Assembly: GCA_031262165.1 (NCBI GenBank)
Contig: JAISIF010000157.1
Span: 1-54,470 of the forward strand
Length of the DNA: 54,470 bases
Direction of reading: 5' to 3'
From: Myxococcales bacterium
GTDB lineage: Bacteria > Myxococcota > Myxococcia > Myxococcales > UBA5297
Position 1 is the stretch's first letter; each line of letters begins with the position of its first letter. The notes beneath the pieces are model-generated. The model was not told the DNA's origin. It worked only from the letters and a program-made list of their open reading frames with translations, and searched no databases. A program made the translations under genes and the position numbers. This document shows, in pieces, positions 19,750-28,570 of the stretch.

Positions 19750-21846
19750 CTATCTGAAGACGACATCGACCGGGGTGTGACGGTCGGTCGTGGTCCCATC
19801 GCCGAGTTGGCCATATTCGTTCTTGCCCCAGCACTTGGCCCTGCCTGTCGTCATCAACGCGCACGTATGCTTCCATGTGCCAGCGATCGAGGTGACGCCC
19901 GAGCTCAGGCCCACGACATCGACCGGCGTGCGACGGAAGTCCGTCGTCCCGTCGCCGAGCTGGCCATCTTTGTTCCATCCCCAGCACTTGACGCTACCCG
20001 TCTTCATCAACGCGCACGTGTGCCCCCTCGAAGCAGCGATCGAGGCGACGCCCGAGCTCAAGCCAACGACATCGCCGGGCGAGGTGCTGTTGCCCCCCGT
20101 CGTCTCATAGCCGAGCTGCCCAATGTTCCATCCCCAGCACTTGACGCCGCCCGTCGCCATCAATGCGCACGTGTGATTGGCCCCTGCGGAAATAGCGGTG
20201 ACACCCGAACGCAGGCCAATGACATCGACAGGTCTCTGGCGGTCGGTCGTGGTCCCATCGCCGAGCTGGCCTTCTTCGTTCTCTCCCCAGCATTTGACGC
20301 CGCCTGCCGTGGTCAACGCGCACACGTGCTGATACCCAGAAGAGATGGAGACGGCGCCTAAGCCCAGGCCCACGACATCGATCGGCGTGTGGCGGTCGGT
20401 TGTCGTCCCATCGCCGAGCTGGCCTTTTTCGTTCTCGCCCCAGCATTTGACACCGCCAGCCTTCGTCAGCGCGCACACGTGCTGATACCCAGAAGAGATG
20501 GAGACGGCGCCTGAGCCCAGGCCCACGACATCGACAGGCGTGAGGCGGCTGGTCGTCGTCCCGTCGCCGATTTCGCCGCTGGCGTTGAATCCCCAGCACT
20601 TGACGTTGCCCGTCGCCATCAACGCGCACGTGTAGCCCCAACCGGCAGAAAGGGAGGCGGCACCCGAGCTCAGGCCGACGACATCGACCGGCGTGTGACG
20701 GTCGGTCATCGTGCCGTCGCCGAGCGCACCGCCGAGGGTCTCGCCCCAGCACTTGACGCCGCCCGTCCTCGTCAACGCGCACGTGTGGTTGTGGCCGGTC
20801 GCTATGACGGTCGAGGCAGGCGCTGAGGTAGAGGCGCCGCCCGAAGCTGCCGCCTTCTCGATCAGCTCAGCGATCTTCGTGTTGCCCTTCGCGCGGGCCA
20901 GCGAGAGCGCCGTCGAGCCGCTGTTGGCCTTGGCGTTCACGTTCGCGCCTGCCGCCAGCAGCGCCTGCACCAGCTCCAGCCGCTCATTGCTCGCCGCCAC
21001 CATGAGCGCCGTCAAACCGTCTTTCTTCGCGGTGTTCACGTTCGCGCCTGCCGCGACGAGCAGCTGCACAATCTGCGGCGTGCCCTTCTCCGCGGCGTTC
21101 ATCAGCGCGGTCCAACCATCATTCTCCGTGGCGTTCACATCCGCGCGCGCCGCCAGGAGCACCCGCACCACCTCGGGCGATGCCTTGCGCACAGCAAAGG
21201 TGAGCGCGGTCCAACCATCCTTCTCCGAGGCGTTCACGTTCGCGCCTGCCGCCAGCAGCGCCTGCACCTGGTCCGGCCGCTCATTGCCCGCCGCCACCAT
21301 GAGTGCCGTTGCGCCGTCTTTCTGCGCGGCGTTCACGTCCGCGCCTGCCGCGACGAGCAGCTGCACAATCTGCGGCGTGCCCTTCTCCGCGGTGTGCATC
21401 AGCGCGGTCCAACCGTTCTTGTCCGTGGCGTTCACATCCGCGCGCGCCGCCAGGAGCACCCGCACCACCTCGGGCGATGCCTTGCGCACGGCATACGTGA
21501 GCGCCGTCAAACCGTTCTTGTCCGTGGCGTTCACGTCCGCGCCTGCCGCCAGCAGCGCCTGCATCAGCTCCAGGAGCTTCTCATTGCTCGCTGCCCTCAT
21601 GAGCGCCGTCACGCCATCCTTGTCCGTGGCGCTCACATCCGCGCCTGCCGCCAAAAGCGCCTGCGCCATCTGTTGCCTCTGATTGACCGCCGCATACGCG
21701 AGCGCTGTCCAACCATCCGCGTCCCTGGCGTTCACGTTCGCGCCTGCCGCCAGGAGCGTCTGGAACTGTCTCTGGTCACCGTCGAAAACGGCTTGCATGA
21801 GCGGTGTCCTGCCCTGCTCTCCGACGTTCGGAGCCGCGCCTTTCAC
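19750..21846 (-). CDS. Ankyrin-repeat/RCC1-propeller protein, downstream part of a split gene
   Basis: Ten ankyrin repeats (about 33 aa each, e.g. DGWTALTFAVRKASPEVVRV) are followed from about residue 345 by seven RCC1 repeats (CALMTTGRAKCWGKNEYGQL, GDGTTTDR type), enough for one complete seven-bladed propeller. There is no signal peptide. The frame opens at GTG 21846, overlapping the upstream TGA (GTGA). At equivalent junctions upstream the DNA reads GTGGTGAAAAGC, but here GTGTGAAAGGC, one base shorter. The ORF therefore looks like the displaced 3' part of the gene at 21843-24980, although coupled re-initiation at the GTG could still produce it. Confidence 0.8.
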   Translation of the reverse strand: MKGAAPNVGEQGRTPLMQAVFDGDQRQFQTLLAAGANVNARDADGWTALAYAAVNQRQQMAQALLAAGADVSATDKDGVTALMRAASNEKLLELMQALLAAGADVNATDKNGLTALTYAVRKASPEVVRVLLAARADVNATDKNGWTALMHTAEKGTPQIVQLLVAAGADVNAAQKDGATALMVAAGNERPDQVQALLAAGANVNASEKDGWTALTFAVRKASPEVVRVLLAARADVNATENDGWTALMNAAEKGTPQIVQLLVAAGANVNTAKKDGLTALMVAASNERLELVQALLAAGANVNAKANSGSTALSLARAKGNTKIAELIEKAAASGGASTSAPASTVIATGHNHTCALTRTGGVKCWGETLGGALGDGTMTDRHTPVDVVGLSSGAASLSAGWGYTCALMATGNVKCWGFNASGEIGDGTTTSRLTPVDVVGLGSGAVSISSGYQHVCALTKAGGVKCWGENEKGQLGDGTTTDRHTPIDVVGLGLGAVSISSGYQHVCALTTAGGVKCWGENEEGQLGDGTTTDRQRPVDVIGLRSGVTAISAGANHTCALMATGGVKCWGWNIGQLGYETTGGNSTSPGDVVGLSSGVASIAASRGHTCALMKTGSVKCWGWNKDGQLGDGTTDFRRTPVDVVGLSSGVTSIAGTWKHTCALMTTGRAKCWGKNEYGQLGDGTTTDRHTPVDVVFR

Positions 21847-24800
21847 ACAGTGCCGCCCGAAGCCACCGCCCTCTCGATCAGCTCGGCGATCTTCGTGTTG
21901 CCCTTCGCGCGGGCCAGCGAGAGCGCCGTCGCGCCGCTGTTGGCTGCGGTGTTCACGTTCGCGCCTGCCGCCAGCAGCGCCTGCACCAGCTCCAGCCGCT
22001 CATTGTCCGCCGCCACAATGAGTGCCGTCGCGCCGTTTTTCTTCGTGGCATTCACGTTCGCGCCTGCTGCGACGAGCAGCTGCACAATCTGCGGCGTGCC
22101 CTTCTCCGCGGCGAACATCAGCGCAGTCCAACCGTTCTTGTCCGCGGCGTTCACATCCGCGCGCGCCGCCAGGAGCACCCGCACCACCTCAGGCGAAGCC
22201 TTGCGCACGGCATACGCGAGCGCCGACCAACCATCCTTGTCCGTGGCGTTCACGTTCGCGCCTGCCGCCAGCAGCGCCTGCACCAGCTCCAGCCGCTCAT
22301 TGCTCGCCGCCAGCATGAGCGCCGTCACACCGTTTTTGTCCGTGGCGTTCACGTCCGCACCCGCCGCGACGAGCAGCTGCACCATCTGCGGCACGCCCTT
22401 CAGCGCAGAGACCATCAGCGCCGTCACACCGTTCTTGTTCGTGGCTTTCACGTCCGCGCGCGCCGCCAGGAGCGCCTGCACCATCTGTTGCCTCTGATTG
22501 GCCGCCGCATACATGAGCGCGGTCCAGCCATCCGCGTCCGTGGCGTTCACGTTCGCGCCTGCCGCCAGGAGCGTCTGGAACTGTCTCTGGTCACCGGCGA
22601 AAACGGCTTGCATGAGCGGTGTCCTGCCCTGCTCTCCGACGTTCGGAGCCGCGCTTTTCACCACAGTGCTGCCCGAAGCCGCCGCCCTCTCGAGCAGCTC
22701 GGCGATCTTCGTGTTGCCCTTTGCGCGGGCCACCAAGAGCGCCGTCTCGCCGCTTTTCAGCGCGGCGTTCACGTTCGCGCCTGCCGCCAGCAGCGCCTGC
22801 ACCAGCTCCAGCCGCTCATTGAGCGTCGCCACCAAGAGCGCCGTCACACCGTCTTTCTGCGCGACGTTCACGTCCGCGCCTGCCGCGACGAGCAGCTGCA
22901 CAATCTGCGGCGTGCCCTTCTCCGCGGTGTGCATCAGCGCGGTCCAACCGTTCTTGTCCGCGGCGTTCACGTTCACGCGCGCCGCCAGGAGCACCCGCAC
23001 CACCTCGGGTGAGGCCTTGCGCACGGCATACGAGAGCGCCGTCAAATCGTTCTTGTCCGTGGCGTTCACGTCCGCGCCCGCTCTCAACAGCGCCTGCAGC
23101 AGATCCAGCCGCTCATTGCTCGCCGCCACCATGAGCGCCGTCACACCGTCTTTCTTCGCGGCGTTCACATCCGCGCCCGCGCCCAACAGCGCCTGCATCA
23201 TCTGCGGCGTGCCCTTCTCCGCGGTGTGCATCAGCGCGGTCCAACCGTTCTTGTCCGTGGCGTTCACGTCCGCGCGCGCCGCCAGGAGCAGCCGCACCTG
23301 CTCGGGCGATGTCTGGCGTGCGGCATACGTGAGCGCCGACCAACCGTCCGTGTTCGTGGCGTTCACGTCCGCGCCCGCTCCCAACAGCGCCTGCGCCATC
23401 TCTGGCCTCGTGTTACCCACGGCCACCATGAGCGCCGTCACACCGTTCTTGTCCGTGGCGTTCACGTCCGCGCCCGCTCCCAAGAGCGCCTGCGCCATCT
23501 GCGGCGTGCCCTTCTCCGCGGCGTGCATCAGCGCGGTCCAACCGTTCTTGTTCGTGGCGTTCACGTCCGCGCGCGCTCCCAAGAGCGCCTGCACCAGCTC
23601 CAGCCGATCATTGCCCGCCGCCACCATGAGCGTCGTCACACCGTCTTTCTTCGAGGCGTTCACATCCGCGCCTGCCGCGACGAGCAGCTGCACCATCTGC
23701 GGCGTGCCCTTCTCCGCGGCGGTCATCAGCGCGGTCCAACCATCCTTGTTCGAGGCGTTCACGTCTGCGCCTGCCGCCAAAAGCGCCTGCGCCATCTGTT
23801 GCCTCTGATTGGCCGCCGCATACGAGAGCGCTGTCCAGCCTTCCGCGTCCCCAGCGTTCACAGCCGCGCCCGCCGCCAGGAGCGTCTGAAACTGTTTCTG
23901 GTCACCGTCGAGAACGGCTTGCATGAGCGGTGTCCTGCCCTGCTTCCCGACGTTCGGAGCCGCGCTTTTCACCACAGAGTCGCCCGCCCTCGCGCTTGCC
24001 CCGGCGCTGACCGCCACCGCCAGTGTGCCGAGGTTCTTGGGAACGAAGTTCAGCGCGATGCTCACGGGCTTGAGCTGGATGAGGCGCACGCCATGCGTCG
24101 GATCCGCCAGCCGGGCGCTCCAGGCCAACTCGAGAGCGTCGCCCTTCTCCATGGTTCGAACCGTCAGGAGCAGCTGCACGCCTGGCGGCAGCTCACCGCC
24201 CGTGCCAGCTTTCCATGAGGCAGGAACCTCCTTGAGCACGAAGCGCTCGTGGTGCTCGGAGAGCTCCGAGGCCATCAGCATCGCGGCCCACTCGGCCCGA
24301 GCGATCGCCTGCGCGTCGTCCAGCCCCGTGACGGGCGCGATGGCCACCGAGATGGCCTTCTCTCCCGAGGGCAGGCGCGCGAGCAATTGCGCGATTGCGG
24401 CGGCGCTCGCAGCCTCGGCCGTGCGCTGGCTGTGCAGCGGGGCGTCGGCCACGGTGAAGGCGAAATACTGCGGCCGCTGCATCTCTTGCCTGGTCTCGCT
24501 GCCCTCTTTGTCCGAGCGATCGAAGACCTCTCCCTTGATGACCGAGTCGATGTAGCGGCGCGGGCACTGATCCGGGTGCTCCAGGCAGCACTTCTGAAAG
24601 CCCGCCATGTCCACGTCGGCCACGAGCTTGGACTCATAGGTCTGCTGGACGCGGCGGATCGCGTCACCCTGCCGGAGGACCGCCTCCTCGCTACCCGACA
24701 TGGCCACGGAGCGGTGCTTGATGAAGGCGGAGCACAGCGTCTGGACCGCCAGGCCTTCGACCAGGCGCTCTGGCGCGGCATCGTCTCGGAAGAAGCGACC

Positions 24801-24980
24801 GATCAGGTAGCTCGCGTCGTCGTCGTAGCTCGTCCGCAGATACTTGCCCGGCTGTGCCAGAGAGGATGCGGGCGCCGCTGCCAAGGCGCTCCCTGCGGGC
24901 AGGAGCGCTGCCAGAGACAGGAGCGCGGCGAGAGGCTTCCAGTGGGCGAGGCGGCGCGCGGAGGATGGGGCCGAGGACAT
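21843..24980 (-). CDS. Exported ankyrin-repeat protein with paralogous N-terminal module (upstream part of split gene)
   Basis: 1045 aa from ATG 24980, with TGGAG six bases upstream. A Sec signal (LAALLSLAALLPAGSALAAA) precedes the module shared with the gene at 17347 (TSYDDDASYLIGRF, KCCLEHPDQCPRRYIDSVI, GVRLIQLKPVSIALNFVP). Two ankyrin blocks follow, of about 13 and 8 repeats, each opening with VVKSAAPNVG and GRTPLMQAV and closing with SGxTALxxARAKGNTKIAEL. A third block begins right after its stop in the next ORF. The protein is predicted to be periplasmic or secreted, unusual for such a long ankyrin array; binding to host or envelope proteins is a possibility. Confidence 0.82.
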   Translation of the reverse strand: MSSAPSSARRLAHWKPLAALLSLAALLPAGSALAAAPASSLAQPGKYLRTSYDDDASYLIGRFFRDDAAPERLVEGLAVQTLCSAFIKHRSVAMSGSEEAVLRQGDAIRRVQQTYESKLVADVDMAGFQKCCLEHPDQCPRRYIDSVIKGEVFDRSDKEGSETRQEMQRPQYFAFTVADAPLHSQRTAEAASAAAIAQLLARLPSGEKAISVAIAPVTGLDDAQAIARAEWAAMLMASELSEHHERFVLKEVPASWKAGTGGELPPGVQLLLTVRTMEKGDALELAWSARLADPTHGVRLIQLKPVSIALNFVPKNLGTLAVAVSAGASARAGDSVVKSAAPNVGKQGRTPLMQAVLDGDQKQFQTLLAAGAAVNAGDAEGWTALSYAAANQRQQMAQALLAAGADVNASNKDGWTALMTAAEKGTPQMVQLLVAAGADVNASKKDGVTTLMVAAGNDRLELVQALLGARADVNATNKNGWTALMHAAEKGTPQMAQALLGAGADVNATDKNGVTALMVAVGNTRPEMAQALLGAGADVNATNTDGWSALTYAARQTSPEQVRLLLAARADVNATDKNGWTALMHTAEKGTPQMMQALLGAGADVNAAKKDGVTALMVAASNERLDLLQALLRAGADVNATDKNDLTALSYAVRKASPEVVRVLLAARVNVNAADKNGWTALMHTAEKGTPQIVQLLVAAGADVNVAQKDGVTALLVATLNERLELVQALLAAGANVNAALKSGETALLVARAKGNTKIAELLERAAASGSTVVKSAAPNVGEQGRTPLMQAVFAGDQRQFQTLLAAGANVNATDADGWTALMYAAANQRQQMVQALLAARADVKATNKNGVTALMVSALKGVPQMVQLLVAAGADVNATDKNGVTALMLAASNERLELVQALLAAGANVNATDKDGWSALAYAVRKASPEVVRVLLAARADVNAADKNGWTALMFAAEKGTPQIVQLLVAAGANVNATKKNGATALIVAADNERLELVQALLAAGANVNTAANSGATALSLARAKGNTKIAELIERAVASGGTV

Positions 24981-25353
24981 GGTGTCTCCAGGATCGGGAG
25001 AGGATGGATTGAGGCGATGAATGGGCATGGACCAGGGAGAGGCCGAAGGCCCGTCTCGTGGCAGCGACGACGCGCTCACCGACGCCTGGCTTCGAGGTCG
25101 CGCGCTGCCACCGAGGCTCGGGAGGGAATGGCGATCGCGCCTTCTTTGTAGGGCAAGCGCCGCGCCTTCTCCGTAGTGCTCTGAATGGCTTGGCAAGAGC
25201 ACTCCACCAGAGGGCTTGGGACGAAAAAACGAGCGCTTCTAGTCCAGAAGAGAGGTGCGGCGAAAGACTCTGCGCCCATCAAACTTCCAGAGGAGAAACG
25301 CCCGCGACCTGCCCTCTGGAGCGCGCCGTTCGAGTTTGAGATGCAGTCGAGTG
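24981..25353. other. Divergent intergenic region
   Basis: About 370 bases between the minus-strand ankyrin gene and the plus-strand protease. The frames through it are extensions of the two genes. I see no repeat or RNA, only a ribosome-binding site for the ankyrin gene at 24987-24991. Confidence 0.5.
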
Positions 25354-26409
25354 ATGAGCCCCCGCATCACGGCCTGGCTGGATTGCTGGCTGTCGAGGCG
25401 AGACGCTCCGAAAGCGCGATTTCCCTTGAGACGATTCGAAGTCTTCAGAGCTCAGCGAAGCACCCCTCGCGGCGCAGGCGATGACCAGAGTTCGAGGAGG
25501 CAGGCGCGTTGGCGCCGCATCTCGGTCCTGGGCCTGCCGCTCCTGCTGGCCAGCCTCACGGCGCTCGCCTGTTCACACGCAGGGCACGGCCAGGCTTCCT
25601 CGATGGACAGCGCCCCCCCACCGCCGAAGAGCGCGGATCCGATCGAGCGCCCGCGCGCGCCTGAGCCGATGCCCGCCGTGCTCGCTCAGAGTGTGCGCAT
25701 CCTCGTCTTCGAAGACGGCCAGATCGCACGCAGTGGTTCTGGCGTGGTCCTCGGTTCACGCCCTTTGTCTGCCGACGATGACCAGCACCAGCGCGCCGAG
25801 GCGCTCGCGCGCAACGTCATCGTCACCAACGCCCACGTGGTGGCGCCGCAGAAGCCGAACGAAGCCCTGCGCTACCGCGTCATCCTGGAGAGCCCGCGTC
25901 CAGATGGACACAGCGTGGAGTTCGAGGCGCTCCTCCTCGCGCTCGGCCAGGCCCCGAGCATGGACCTCGCGCTCCTCACCTTTGATGGGCCACGCCTCAC
26001 GCCAGCCCAACTCGCCAAGCCAGAAGAGCTGAGCGTCGGCAGCGCGCTGTTCGCCATCGGCGCGCCCTATGGCCGCGAGCTGTCGGTCTCTGCTGGCATC
26101 CTCAGTCGCGTCGATTACGAGCGCGGTCCAGGCGGCGAGATCCGCGCGGCGCTGCTCAAGACCGACGCCTCCATCGGCTACGGCGCCTCGGGCGGCGGGC
26201 TCTTCTCCCGCGAGAGCGGCCACCTCGTCGGCATCATCGAAGGCTATCGGACGGCCAAACTCTCCTTCCCCGTCGACGGCATGCTCTACTCGTTCGACAT
26301 CCCCATGCCCGGCGAGACGTTCGCCGCGCCTTCCGAGAAGCTCCTCCGCTTCGTCCAGGAACAGGGCTTGGGAGAGGTATTGGAATCGAGTGTGTCGAAT
26401 GAGCCGTGA
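25354..26409 (+). CDS. Trypsin-like serine protease lipoprotein
   Basis: The chymotrypsin fold triad is visible as His in VIVTNAHVV, Asp in APSMDLALL and Ser in GYGASGGGLF. The Ser motif is GASGG rather than the usual GNSGG but keeps the oxyanion glycines. A signal ending LASLTALAC suggests lipidation, followed by a Pro-rich linker. No PDZ domain follows, unlike DegP. The start is unsure: ATG 25354 gives a long Arg-rich leader before the hydrophobic stretch, and a non-ATG start closer to it is possible. Likely periplasmic. Confidence 0.78.
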   Translation: MSPRITAWLDCWLSRRDAPKARFPLRRFEVFRAQRSTPRGAGDDQSSRRQARWRRISVLGLPLLLASLTALACSHAGHGQASSMDSAPPPPKSADPIERPRAPEPMPAVLAQSVRILVFEDGQIARSGSGVVLGSRPLSADDDQHQRAEALARNVIVTNAHVVAPQKPNEALRYRVILESPRPDGHSVEFEALLLALGQAPSMDLALLTFDGPRLTPAQLAKPEELSVGSALFAIGAPYGRELSVSAGILSRVDYERGPGGEIRAALLKTDASIGYGASGGGLFSRESGHLVGIIEGYRTAKLSFPVDGMLYSFDIPMPGETFAAPSEKLLRFVQEQGLGEVLESSVSNEP

Positions 26410-26448
26410 AATGTGACGAATCGATAATACGTCTTCGACAAACGAACC

Positions 26449-26538
26449 GTCATTGTGAGGAACGAAGTGACGAAACAATCCATCGACACTTTGCCTCGAC
26501 AAACAAAAGGGATTGCTTCGCTTCGCTCGCAATGATGG
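26449..26538. repeat. CATTGCGAGG...CGCAATGA inverted-repeat element, copy 1
   Basis: The left arm GTCATTGTGAGGAACGAAGT (continuing GACGAAACAATCC) pairs with the right arm GGATTGCTTCGCTTCGCTCG (continuing CAATGATGG). A fuller copy lies at 43117-43211 and half copies lie at 28873 and 41918. This inverted pair recurs in many bacterial genomes as a non-autonomous element. Confidence 0.75.
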
Positions 26539-26604
26539 TTCATTGAACACATCATTGAAATGAATCGACCTGTTCCAAAACCGCATCCGCGCAAAAGGTC
26601 TTTC

Positions 26605-26767
26605 TAAGGATTTATTCCTATTAGGACCTTTGCAGCGCGAAGGACGGGGCATGTCAGAAGAGGCACGAGGCGGGGGAACTTCCAGACGAAAGTGAAGCGC
26701 GAAGCAACGACGGCTGGCGTTTCACGGACGAGCTTTGGCGACGGAATGATTGAGGGATAAATCCTTA
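26605..26767 (+). repeat. MITE-like interspersed repeat, copy 2
   Basis: The ends TAAGGATTTATTCC and GGGATAAATCCTTA are nearly perfect inverted repeats. The interior shares GAAGCGCGAAGCAACG and GGCTGGCGTTTCACGGACGA with copy 1. Confidence 0.85.
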
Positions 26768-26885
26768 TCAAATTTTCTATTTCTATTTCGAATGGTTGAA
26801 CCGAATAGGGCGCCATGAATGACTCCCCTCAAGAAAGATATTGTGCCTTTGAAGACAGATTCCAACGAATCCATTCGATGCCAAT

Positions 26886-26912
26886 AAAAAAAGGGCGCGA
26901 CGAATCGCGCCC
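26886..26912 (-). terminator. gdhA intrinsic terminator
   Basis: A perfect 8-bp stem GGGCGCGA/TCGCGCCC with loop CGAA is followed on the minus strand by seven T. It lies 50 bases after the gdhA stop. Confidence 0.9.
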
Positions 26913-26963
26913 CAAATATTCGATTCATTTCACCGATTCGGCTCACACGTTCATCAAACCGAA

Positions 26964-28325
26964 TCAGACCACACCCTGGGCCAGCATGGCGTTGGCGACC
27001 TTGATGAACCCGGCCACGTTGGCACCCTTGACGTAGTTGATTCCGTTGCCCTCCTTGCCGTGCTCGACGCAGGCGCGGTGGATCGACTTCATGATCCCGT
27101 GCAGTCGGGCATCGACCTCAGAGGCTTCCCAGCTCAGGTGCATGGCGTTCTGGGCCATCTCCAGGCCCGAGGTCGAGACGCCGCCCGCGTTCGCGGCTTT
27201 GCCCGGTGCGAGCACCACGCCCGCCGCGTGGAACGCCTCGATGGCCTCGATGCTCGATGGCATGTTCGCGCCTTCGACGACGTATCTGCAGCCGTTCTTG
27301 ATGAGCTCCCTGGCGTCGTCGAGCTCGAGCTCGTTCTCACAGGCCGTGGGGAACGCCACGTCGCAGGGGATGGCCCATGTCTTCTTGTCCTCGAACAGCT
27401 GCGAGCCGGGGAACTTCTCGACGTAGTGGTGGAGGAATCCACCCTTGGCCGACGGCGGCTTGACGCGCTTGAACACGAGGTTCTTGGTCCAGGCGAGCTT
27501 CTCGGCGTCGATGCCGTTCGGGTCGTAGATCGTCCCGTCGTAGTCGCGCATCGCGACGACCTTGCCGCCGAGCGCGTTGACCTTCTCGATGGTGTGCAGG
27601 CCGACGTTGCCAGCGCCCGAGATGACGCACGTCTTGCCCTCGAAGGACTCACCGTGCTGCGCGAGCATCTCGCTGGCAAAGTAGGTGACGCCGTAGCCCG
27701 TGGCCTCGGTGCGCATGAGTGAGCCGCCAAAGTCGAGACCCTTGCCCGTCAGCACGCCGGTGAACTCGTTGGCGAGCTTCTTATACATGCCGAACATGAA
27801 GCCGAGCTCGCGACCGCCCACGCCCAGGTCACCGGCGGGCACGTCCGTGTTCGGTCCGATGTGGCGGTAGAGCTCGGCCATGAAGCTCTGGCAGAAGCGC
27901 ATGATCTCCTGCTCACTCTTGCCGCGCGCGTCGAAGTCGCTGCCGCCCTTGCCGCCGCCCATGGGCAGACCCGTGAGCGCGTTCTTGAACGTCTGCTCGA
28001 AGCCGAGGAATTTGAGCACACCGAGCGTCACGGTCGAATGGAAGCGGATGCCGCCCTTGTAAGGACCGATCGCGCTGTTCATTTGGACGCGGATGCCTCG
28101 ATTGACCTGGACCTGCCCCTTGTCATCGACCCAGGTGACACGAAACAGGACGACGCGCTCGGGCTCGACCATCCGTTCGAGGATCTTCGCCTGGCGATAC
28201 GCGGGATTGGCCTCGATGACGGGCATCACGGATTCGGCAACCTCCTGGACGGCCTGGTGGAACTGGGGCTCGGAGGGGTTTTTGGCGATGACGTCGGCCA
28301 TGAATTCTTGGACAGCCTTGCTCAT
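26964..28325 (-). CDS. gdhA: Glutamate dehydrogenase (hexameric, probably NADP-linked)
   Basis: Interconverts 2-oxoglutarate plus ammonia and glutamate. ATG 28325 with AGGAG eight bases upstream gives 453 aa, the normal length for the about 450-aa hexameric class. Visible motifs include PMGGGKGGSDFDARGKSEQE around the catalytic lysine, PAGDLGVGGRE, a dinucleotide-binding VISGAGNVGLHT, and C-terminal NYVKGANVAGF. Cofactor choice (NADP) is inferred from the GdhA-like length and sequence. It is monocistronic with its own terminator and is read divergently from the gene at 28571. Confidence 0.95.
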   Translation of the reverse strand: MSKAVQEFMADVIAKNPSEPQFHQAVQEVAESVMPVIEANPAYRQAKILERMVEPERVVLFRVTWVDDKGQVQVNRGIRVQMNSAIGPYKGGIRFHSTVTLGVLKFLGFEQTFKNALTGLPMGGGKGGSDFDARGKSEQEIMRFCQSFMAELYRHIGPNTDVPAGDLGVGGRELGFMFGMYKKLANEFTGVLTGKGLDFGGSLMRTEATGYGVTYFASEMLAQHGESFEGKTCVISGAGNVGLHTIEKVNALGGKVVAMRDYDGTIYDPNGIDAEKLAWTKNLVFKRVKPPSAKGGFLHHYVEKFPGSQLFEDKKTWAIPCDVAFPTACENELELDDARELIKNGCRYVVEGANMPSSIEAIEAFHAAGVVLAPGKAANAGGVSTSGLEMAQNAMHLSWEASEVDARLHGIMKSIHRACVEHGKEGNGINYVKGANVAGFIKVANAMLAQGVV

Positions 28326-28570
28326 AACGACGACTCCTCTTGGACGTACGGTCAGACGCACGCGGTGTTCTGAAACGGGATGTGGGGGAAATCTTTTGGT
28401 GTCAGATGCACATCGGGCGCACCATCGATGAAGAGGATGGCGCGCCCGGCGAGCGCGTGCTGCATAGTCCTCGCCCCTTGAAATGCAAACACTTTGTCCC
28501 CCACGGATCTTTGCTCTGAAAGGTTCGTGAACAAACAAAAGCTGTTTGCAAACAAACATGGAGACGCAAC
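28326..28570. promoter_or_regulatory. Divergent promoter region with a GTTTGCAAAC palindrome
   Basis: The 245 bases between gdhA and the small plus-strand gene must hold both promoters. A perfect 10-bp palindrome (28544-28553) is flanked by AACAAAC repeats, just upstream of the GGAG ribosome-binding site of the plus-strand gene. A repressor site is possible but unproven. Confidence 0.35.

Larger units (their letters stand above)
26410..26963. other. Convergent intergenic region
   Basis: Holds an inverted-repeat element (26449-26538), MITE-like copy 2 (26605-26767) and the gdhA terminator (26886-26912). No gene is evident; open frames here are the repeats themselves. Confidence 0.65.

Noticed and set aside
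20711-24218. Several long plus-strand frames opposite the ankyrin array
   Set aside because: They arise because the repeated codons also lack stops on the other strand; translations are Ser/Ala- or Arg/His-rich repeats.
26604-26816. 70-aa minus-strand frame with VRETPAVVASRFTFVWKF, similar to a stretch upstream of the kinase
   Set aside because: The similarity is explained by both lying in copies of the same MITE-like repeat, not by a protein family.
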